A DNA stretch of 64,000 nt from the NCBI GenBank assembly GCA_030762175.1, contig CM060833.1, positions 161,322,501 to 161,386,500 of the forward strand, written 5' to 3'. Numbering within the stretch: the first letter of the stretch is position 1; the number at the start of each line of letters is the position of its first letter. The notes beneath the pieces were generated by a model. The model saw only the letters and a list, made by a program, of their open reading frames with translations, was not told where the DNA came from and made no database searches. This document shows positions 57,761 to 64,000 of this stretch, piece by piece. This DNA is from Metallyticus violacea (taxonomy: Eukaryota > Arthropoda > Insecta > Mantodea > Metallyticidae). Position numbers and translations under genes: made by a program.

Positions 57761-58786
57761 CAAAGTTGATACTTCTAGCATAGTGAACATGAGCAACCTA
57801 CAAGCAAATATTTCAGATTTCTTTGTCATAATTCCACCAAGCACTTTAATTTCATTATCATTATATCACCATCTTTATTAATGTCATTTGCTTGTATATC
57901 TATCATCATTATAAATTATTTTATTTAGACCATAATGGCCCTGCTCTGTCCATGGTATCTAAAACTATTCTCCCATCTCTTCTTGGATGTCTAATGTCCA
58001 ATACCTTTTCCCTCTTGGTTGGTAAAGGTAAATTGATACAGTTTACCTAGATTGATGGCATTTTTAGTGGATGTCCAATCATTTATTTCTGTGCTCTTCT
58101 ATAGTTTTATTTATTGATGAACTATTGAATTTTGTTGACTGTCATTTTCTTTTTTTGTTATATAGCAGTGTTTATTCAGCCAAACATCTGAGTAATCTCT
58201 TTTCAGTCATTCCATGCATCTCATTTGTTATGAAGTTTAACAGTTAAAGTATTTTTTGATTTTGTTTCATTAAGTTATTTTTAACATATTGCCACTGCTT
58301 CTCCAAAACCTGCTATGTGCTTCTTAACAAATTTTTCAAGAGACACAAAAAATTACATCATTTTTAATTTCCTTTATTTATAAAGTCACTTTTACTACCA
58401 CTCTTTTTCATATCTTGAAATATTTTATTGTTGGTGCATTCTACAAAATGTTGCTCTTTATAGACCAAAAATTACAACAATTTCAGATTTTACTGCTTAT
58501 AACCAGTTTTAACTGTCTGATTCTAATACTTAGCATATTTTCCTATGCACAGTACTAGTACCTAAAATGCATCTTATGAGTTAGATACACATTTATTCAA
58601 AATGTATAGAAATTCAATAAATTATTAAAAGATACCATTTATAATATCATACATAGCATGTATCAAAGGTAAGCATGACCTTCAATTTCCATACTATCAG
58701 TTGACTGTGCAAATGAACATTACTGCAGACATTTTCTACCACATATTGATAATTGCAACTATGAATCATAGTAATGAAATATGCAG
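57760..58786. other. Intron sequence without recognised features
   Basis: AT-rich with poly-T stretches. Nothing recognised. Confidence 0.4.
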
Positions 58787-58850
58787 TTATTATTATTATT
58801 ATTATTATTATTATTGTTGTTGTTGTTGTTATTGTTATTGTTATTTGTTT
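58787..58850. repeat. (ATT)n/(GTT)n microsatellite
   Basis: About 11 ATT units followed by GTT and ATT/GTT mixes. Confidence 0.95.
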
Positions 58851-59358
58851 TTATCATTAATATTGTCATTGTATTAGCACATAATAGAAATTTGATCCCC
58901 AACCTGAATTAGAATGTGTAGCAATTCATGTGATAACAATGAAAGGGCAGCTGATGTAAATAATATTCTATTAATAAGTCACAATATTATATATTTATAT
59001 ACATAATGAATACCACATTTTTCTCTCAAAATATAATAGTTACAACAAATGAGATTCATAGAAGTGAAATGCAAGTCACAGCAAGTATTTGCTTTCATAT
59101 TCAAATTGCTGCTATCCAATTGTAAGTTTCTGGTAAAAGTAACATTTACTATATTAAACTATTAGCTTTAAATAAATGTATCACCATATAATACCTCTTA
59201 AACTATGTTACTCATATCAGTCAAACAAAATAGTAGTAAATTTTATAAATATTGCACTTACAAAGCTGTTGACAACAAAGTGGTAATATATCCTAAACTT
59301 AGGCATTTATTTTTTTATTTTTTTTGCACTAAACTACATTTACTTACATAAAAGTAAG

Positions 59359-59388
59359 ACACATTTCGGGAGAATCTTTCCCATCTTT
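59359..59388 (-). ncRNA. Hammerhead-ribozyme-like motif, left arm
   Basis: The minus strand reads ACAAAGA, T, GGGAAAGATTCTCCC, GAAATGTGTC. The GAAA box and GTC triplet are kept; the first box is mutated. Confidence 0.5.
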
Positions 59389-59433
59389 GTTGCTCACCAA
59401 ACCGCTGTTACTCAAAATGATGGCTCAGTGAGC

Positions 59434-59467
59434 AACGAAGATGGGAGAGATTCTCCCGAAATGTGTC
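59434..59467 (+). ncRNA. Hammerhead-ribozyme-like motif, right arm
   Basis: It reads AACGAAGA, T, GGGAGA, GAT-type loop, TCTCCC, GAAATGTGTC. Helix II is perfect. The box has lost its T. Confidence 0.55.
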
Positions 59468-59699
59468 TTACTTTTGTGTAAGTAAATGGAGTTTAGTGTA
59501 AAAAAAAAATGAATACCTAAAGTTTAGTTGTAAATTTATTCATAATGATTCAGGATTTTAATCATTAATTAACAACAACAAAATATAACATAGCAGGACT
59601 TAAAATATAAAATATATAAGTTACTAATGTTTTTCAGCATTCTAATAGTATATTAAAATATTTTACATTTATTTGAGATTAAATTAGCCCTGCTTCAGG

Positions 59700-60900
59700 T
59701 TGTCATAGATGGGATGATGATCTTTATGCATAAAGGGTTTCAAGCTCTGAAGGCTATCAAACTTACTCTGATCAATTTTCATCTGTTCAGTATACAAGAC
59801 TTTGGGCTTCTTTTCATTATTTTGTTTGTCTGTTTTGGAAGCAGCTGCCAGAGATCTGTTTGCCTAAACTTGTACAATACTTCTCCTTCTATGTACATTA
59901 ATGCTGTTATGTCTGCCACTATGGGATCGCCTACTTTTCTCCCTGGTCTGATTGATTGAAAATTTAACTCTTGTTTTTCATAGTTTTTTAAAAAACTATG
60001 GTCCAAATAATGCATAACATAAGTCTGATTATTCTTCTTGTTTCTTTTTGCTCCCTCTTGTTACATAGCCAGAAGATGAAAATAATGGTGGAGTGAATAG
60101 AGTGAAGTGCACTTAATCTACCTCCATCATTGTATGCCTGTTCTAAAGTATCAACTGCTCAATTTCTATATTTTGAGTTTTAGAAATATCAGCTGGTACT
60201 TGCCAGGACTCTATTTTTGTTTTAATAAGCACATTCATCAGAAATAAGGATAATCTTCTTTTAATTTATGTTTAACTTTATGAAATCAACAATACATGGT
60301 GTGAACTCATTTGATGCTACCTTTCCTTCACCTTAAAGCCATATGTATAAGTGAACATCTTTGTTTTTAGTGACATATATCATGAAGTTATGTACTTGCA
60401 ATTTCTGACCATGAGAATACTTTGACACAAATAGTTTGAGGCAAGTCAAGATGCTCTGTATGTCCATAGTTGCAACAAGAACAGAATCAGAAGCTGAGGC
60501 TATAGCACTTAGTTTATCAAGCTCTTGTTTCACCTCTTTTAGTTATGTGCAATCTGTAGTCATATCTTGACTGGAAGATGGAGATCTTTTTTCATAATTC
60601 AACACTATGAATTTCTTTCTTTCCACAGTTGGAAGAGCAATATCCTGGCACCATTCTTGATAAACCAGATGCATATGCACCTAAAACTGTTTTCTACATA
60701 AATGCGAGAAGTGGAGACTCTGCTGCAATAGTAACTGGGTACTTTTGGAATTATTTGAAGCCATTTAAATAAGATGTATGTTTTCAGTGGCTTCAATGGC
60801 AATTTTCTCTTTTGGAAGCACTTGTAAATATGCATTTTTGTCTTACTGATCCAATTCATGTGAAATATTATGTGCTTAATTGTGTGAAATTATCCATGAA
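59700..60900 (-). pseudogene. Remnant of an uncharacterised repeat-associated arthropod protein family
   Basis: The minus strand carries pieces of one protein in order. Near 60530-60350 it reads KQELDKLSAIASASDSVLVA, TMDIQSILTCLKLFVSKYSH and LQVHNFMIYVTKNKDVHLY. A second piece at 60015-59780 reads HSFLKNYEKQELNFQSIRPG, RKVGDPIVADITALMYIEGE and VLYKFRQTDLWQLLPKQ. This resembles a large family of uncharacterised arthropod proteins with a DLQQVL...LSCYNFAIH block and a late SIRPGRxxGDPxVxDIRAL block, often present as many copies. The gap between them is shifted and stop-rich, so it is broken. Function unknown. Confidence 0.55.
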
Positions 60901-61115
60901 TTAAAAGAGTCTTTTATTATGCACAGAAAGAATCCTGGCAAACCTAAATTTAAATTTTAATTTCCTCTGAGTTGGAAAAGTAGATCATATGAATTTTGCT
61001 TACAGAAACTTTTTGGATCTAAGTGGGATCTTCTTTGTATAGAAGTTTGAAAGTCTACCAGTTCCACAATATAAGCCATTTTTTCATCTCATGTATTCAC
61101 ATGCCAAAAATTGGT

Positions 61116-61146
<31 letters not shown>

Positions 61147-62796
61147 CCACATTTATCTCGTTGCACATAAAACTTCTTGAATTTTTCTTGCTTCTCTTAT
61201 GGGAGCAAGTTTTAGAGATAAGTAATCTTTCTTTCCTTTGCATCAAAATGGAATGCCATCTTTTTTTTTTGAAACCTTCATACTTCTGGTCAAGAACTTA
61301 GCCTTTTATTTTTGTCCTTGGAGTTATTTTTGGGCTTGGAAGAATCTATTTGTAAAAATTTCTCTTCCCTAACAGCATTTTAATCATTTCCCTGAGAATG
61401 AGCAGTAACATACTATCCACAACCCTTGACACTTTCCAATTTAGTTTGTTTTCATACAATGTTCTAGAGAAGCATTCTCTGCAATCATGAGATCACTTGA
61501 GGCTGCAGGGGTATTCAGTGTTACCATTATGTAGTTGTCTGTTGAAATATGCAGAGTAATGTATTTAATAAACAAAACCCACAGGCATTACAACTGTAGG
61601 TAAAATGTTGTTGCAATAATTATGTTTTATGTTTCATGAATTACTTAATGAACTATTAAGTTGGCAGAATCATAAATAATATTCAGATTTAATTAATTGA
61701 ACTATGATTAGTTTTAATTGCTTAATTATTAAGATTATAGCTAAATAAATACATTTTCCATTACTGCAATACAAATAATACCTTTATTCATTGCTCCATC
61801 ATTGCCAAAATCTTTCTATTACTTTCTAGTGCTAGTGGTAAGGAACTTGCATTAGCTCTGTTTTCATTTGTAGATTGAATAGGAGATGCATCTCAGTCAT
61901 CATAGCAGTCATTGTCTGAAAAGTGTATTTTAACAATGCAAGAACAGCTGACCATTAAATTGTGTGCTCTCATTATGACAAAAAAAATATTACTTTTGTC
62001 AGCTTGCCTGAAATATCATCTAGTGCATTATCTGATGCCAATTCAATGGCTATCCTTACTAACTTCATTGCCCTATTGTTTACATTTTATCTGTAATACA
62101 ATTATAACTGAATTACTTTGATGGCTCAATAATCAAGTTTAAATATAATATGGCATAGCATCTTCTGATACATTATTTAAAAGTATGGAATGAATGTGCA
62201 AAAGGCATGTTGAATACTACTAGCATATCAAACAGGTGTAACCTATTGCTTTTCTCATCAGAGTAAGTCTCAGATGTCACACAACAACGCCCTTTGCTCT
62301 TTACCAGGAAATAACTGGCAAAAATGTGAAAAGATGCATGTGAAATGTTTTTGTTACACATAGCGCATTTGCAAGTACAACATTCACATGCAACTTCAAG
62401 GACAAATACAGCTATTGCTGACTCCTGTACATAGCACCTTTAATTTTCTTCTATGCACATAGTGATTTTTGGATTTACAGACAGGGAATGGGTATATGCA
62501 TTTTCTCATCTTGAGGGTGAATTCATGATTGAAACTTATGCCTAAATCATCAAAAAAGTGGAAAATCAAAATTTCTGCACATTATGGTTTTGGAAGTGCA
62601 ACAACGATATTTAATAACTGTTGGACTCTAAAAAATTAAGAATCTTGCAAAATTTGACAATTTATATATCTATAATATATATTAATTATATTAGTAAAAT
62701 TAATAAACATAAAAAAGAAATAAATGCATTTAAAGAACATACTGCCTGTAATTCAATAGGTTAACTTAGCTAGAATCAAACCAAATGTCCACTTAC
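60901..62796. other. Intron sequence, poly-T run, otherwise unrecognised
   Basis: It contains a 30-base T run at 61117-61146. It may include more of the adjacent repeat-associated protein remnant around 61780-61950 on the minus strand, but I could not align it. Otherwise nothing is seen up to exon 1. Confidence 0.4.
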
Positions 62797-63375
62797 GTGT
62801 TTCACACTTTGCTTCAGTCGGCCAATCACAGGTTTTGCTCTGGCTATTCCAATGCAGTCCTCCTGCACAATATTCTTTATGTAGGCCTCCAAGAATGCAA
62901 CGGTAATATGCATTGCAATTAGAAGGGTCAGGGAGGTACTCTCCAGCATTACATGAGTCACCAGGATGGGGTCCATCTGGGAATACTGTTGTTGAATCTG
63001 TTGAGGGTCTTGTGACAGTGCTGGATGAGGTGGCTGGACTGGATGTTGAAGTGGTAAATATAGTAGTTGGATGCTGCCACCATGGTGTGGTAGTAGTTGC
63101 TGGTGGTGTCTCTGGAGTAGTGGTGGTACTGGTGGTAGTGGTGGTAGTAGTAGTGGGTGGCTGCCACCATGGAGGGGTTGTGGTAGTGGTTTTTGTTGTT
63201 GTACTGCTACTGGTGGTTGTGGTAATAGTAGTAGTGGTAGTTGGTTTAGAAGTGGTGGTGGTGGTGGTGGTGGTAGTGGATGGTGGCAGCCACCACGGTG
63301 GAGTAGTGGTTGTGGTAGAGGGTTTTGCAGTTGTCTCATGATGCTCATGAGAAGGTGTAGTTGAACTAATAGCAC
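62797..63375 (-). CDS. Cht10: Chitinase exon 1: mucin-like Thr-rich linker and CBM14-1
   Basis: The exon starts after a CAG acceptor with two bases of a split codon and ends at a GTAAGT donor with one base over. The first ~120 residues are almost pure Thr with Ser and Pro, broken by three Pro-Trp-Trp blocks (PPWWLPPS, PPWWQPPT, TPWWQHPT). This is a typical O-glycosylated linker. The last ~60 residues are a CBM14 (peritrophin-A) chitin-binding domain with six cysteines, from DSCNAGEYLPDPSNC to KTCDWPTEAKC, including the usual aromatic residues (AYYRC, HWNS). An upstream exon must lie beyond 64000. The coding strand is rich in ACC/ACT, so the complement gives long false GTG-rich frames. It is framed by a neighbouring GGT microsatellite in the upstream intron. 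Confidence 0.9.
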
Positions 63376-63631
63376 CTGAAAATAAAGATTAATGAAAGCA
63401 TACTTCTCAAAGAATGAAGTTAAAAAATGATAAGTTGTACATTAAATTCATTTTAATGTCTGTCATAATAAGATAATTATTTTGTCCCCATATTAAATAA
63501 AGCAATAGCAACAACAACAATGGCGATGGTGTTGGTGGTGATGATGATGATGGTAGTGGTGGTGGTGGTAGTGGTGGTGGTGGTGGTGGTGGTGGTGGTG
63601 GTGGTGGTGGTGGTGGTGGTGGTGGTGGTGG

Positions 63632-63663
<32 letters not shown>

Positions 63664-64000
63664 CACTAATGTAATACATAGAAACATTATGGAAGTAAAA
63701 GTTTAGCCTGCACCTGCAGCTGAACGAGCTTTGCAAGAGGCCAAGGTTGTGCCAACCACTAGCTCTATCAATGAACAAGTTCTCACATTTCTACTTGCAC
63801 AATTTTCAATAACAGCATTAACACAATATTAGTTTTATTTCATAATTAGTTCAACTGTGCTAGAGGAATTGTTTGAAGCAGTATTTTTCTACAGTCACAT
63901 ATTTCTGATATCTTTGAATGAAATTTGTATTCATTTACAACAGCTTGCTTCAATAATACTTCTAATTTCTGCCTTATATTTTATTTAAATTCCTCTACAG
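63376..64000. other. Intron upstream of chitinase exon 1
   Basis: No exon recognised. It contains the GGT/GAT microsatellite described separately. The sequence ends AT-rich at the window edge. Confidence 0.6.
63535..63662. repeat. (GGT)n then (GAT)n microsatellite
   Basis: About 30 GGT/GTG units followed by about ten GAT units. The complement gives false poly-Pro and poly-His frames. It lies about 160 bp upstream of the Thr-rich exon, which itself has GTGGTG runs on the plus strand. Confidence 0.95.

Larger units (their letters stand above)
59255..59525. repeat. Palindromic PLE-derived foldback element with two hammerheads
   Basis: The same design as 52925-53180: outer word ACTTACAAAGCTGTTGACAA, TATCCTAAACTTAGGCATT, CACTAAACTACATT, a hammerhead core, TTGCTCACCAAACCGC, centre near 59413, then the inverted copy ending CCTAAAGTTTA. 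Confidence 0.85.
2022..63375 (-). other. Cht10: Cht10-like multi-domain chitinase gene, 16 exons visible, partial at both ends
   Basis: Sixteen minus-strand exons with GT/AG boundaries join in one frame into 3285 coding bases, about 1094 residues, with no stop. Order: Thr-rich linker, CBM14, Trp-Trp linker, CBM14, CBM14, Pro/Thr linker, complete GH18, linker, N-terminal half of a second GH18. Group II insect chitinases are known to be secreted enzymes with several GH18 and CBM14 modules that degrade cuticular chitin at moulting. This part resembles their central region, with three CBMs followed by two consecutive catalytic domains. No signal peptide, start codon, promoter or stop is in the window. 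The splice phases chain perfectly, so I see no missing exon inside the span. Introns range from 136 bp to about 9.5 kb and hold all the mobile elements listed here. The exact paralogue name is inferred from architecture, not from a search. Confidence 0.9.

Noticed and set aside
62913..63364. Long plus-strand frames rich in Val/Gly/Ser/Trp opposite chitinase exon 1
   Set aside because: They are the complement of the Thr-rich (ACC/ACT) coding exon and have no domain.
63407..63778. Poly-Pro, poly-Ser and poly-His frames on the minus strand
   Set aside because: They translate the GGT/GAT microsatellite in the intron; no splice signals or domain support a gene.
1..64000. CRISPR arrays, operons, bacterial promoters or terminators
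   Set aside because: The sequence is animal nuclear DNA with spliceosomal introns; no regularly spaced direct repeats were seen apart from microsatellites.

Overview
The window looks like nuclear DNA of an arthropod, most likely an insect. It is AT-rich, its introns reach about 9.5 kb, and it is full of decayed transposons. The only host gene I can support lies on the minus strand and spans almost the whole window. It is a large multi-domain chitinase of the Cht10 (group II) type, and its 16 visible exons (63375 down to 2022) join in phase with no stop codon. Both ends lie outside the window. I cannot name the species. A hemimetabolous (cockroach- or stick-insect-like) lineage is only a guess from intron size and the SINE/LINE flavour.

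Gene layout, 5' to 3' on the minus strand: exon 1 is a mucin-like Thr-rich linker plus chitin-binding domain CBM14-1. Exon 2 is a linker with repeated Trp-Trp blocks. Exon 3 is CBM14-2. Exons 4-5 are CBM14-3 and a Pro/Thr linker. Exons 6-12 form one complete GH18 catalytic domain. Exons 13-16 are a Pro/Thr/Gln linker and the first half of a second GH18 domain, which runs out of the window at position 1. Both GH18 domains keep the DxxDxDxE catalytic motif. The order CBM-CBM-CBM-GH18-GH18 fits the middle of a group II chitinase, a secreted enzyme used in cuticle turnover at moulting.

The introns are a transposon graveyard: six mariner remnants, five LINE reverse-transcriptase fragments, at least three tRNA-derived SINE families, an hAT-like fragment, a fragment of an uncharacterised arthropod repeat-associated protein family, and at least seven Penelope-like element (PLE) pieces carrying RT and/or GIY-YIG endonuclease remnants.

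The most interesting signal is a set of about 17 short hammerhead-ribozyme-like motifs. Each has a CTGANGA-like box, a 5-6 bp hairpin, then GAAA and a very short helix III before TC. They sit at the 3' ends of PLE copies and in palindromic derivatives. In three PLE copies the endonuclease reading frame ends at the TGA inside the CTGANGA core, so one sequence appears to serve as stop codon and ribozyme core. Several loci are near-perfect inverted repeats with one hammerhead per arm, apparently non-autonomous foldback derivatives of the PLEs.
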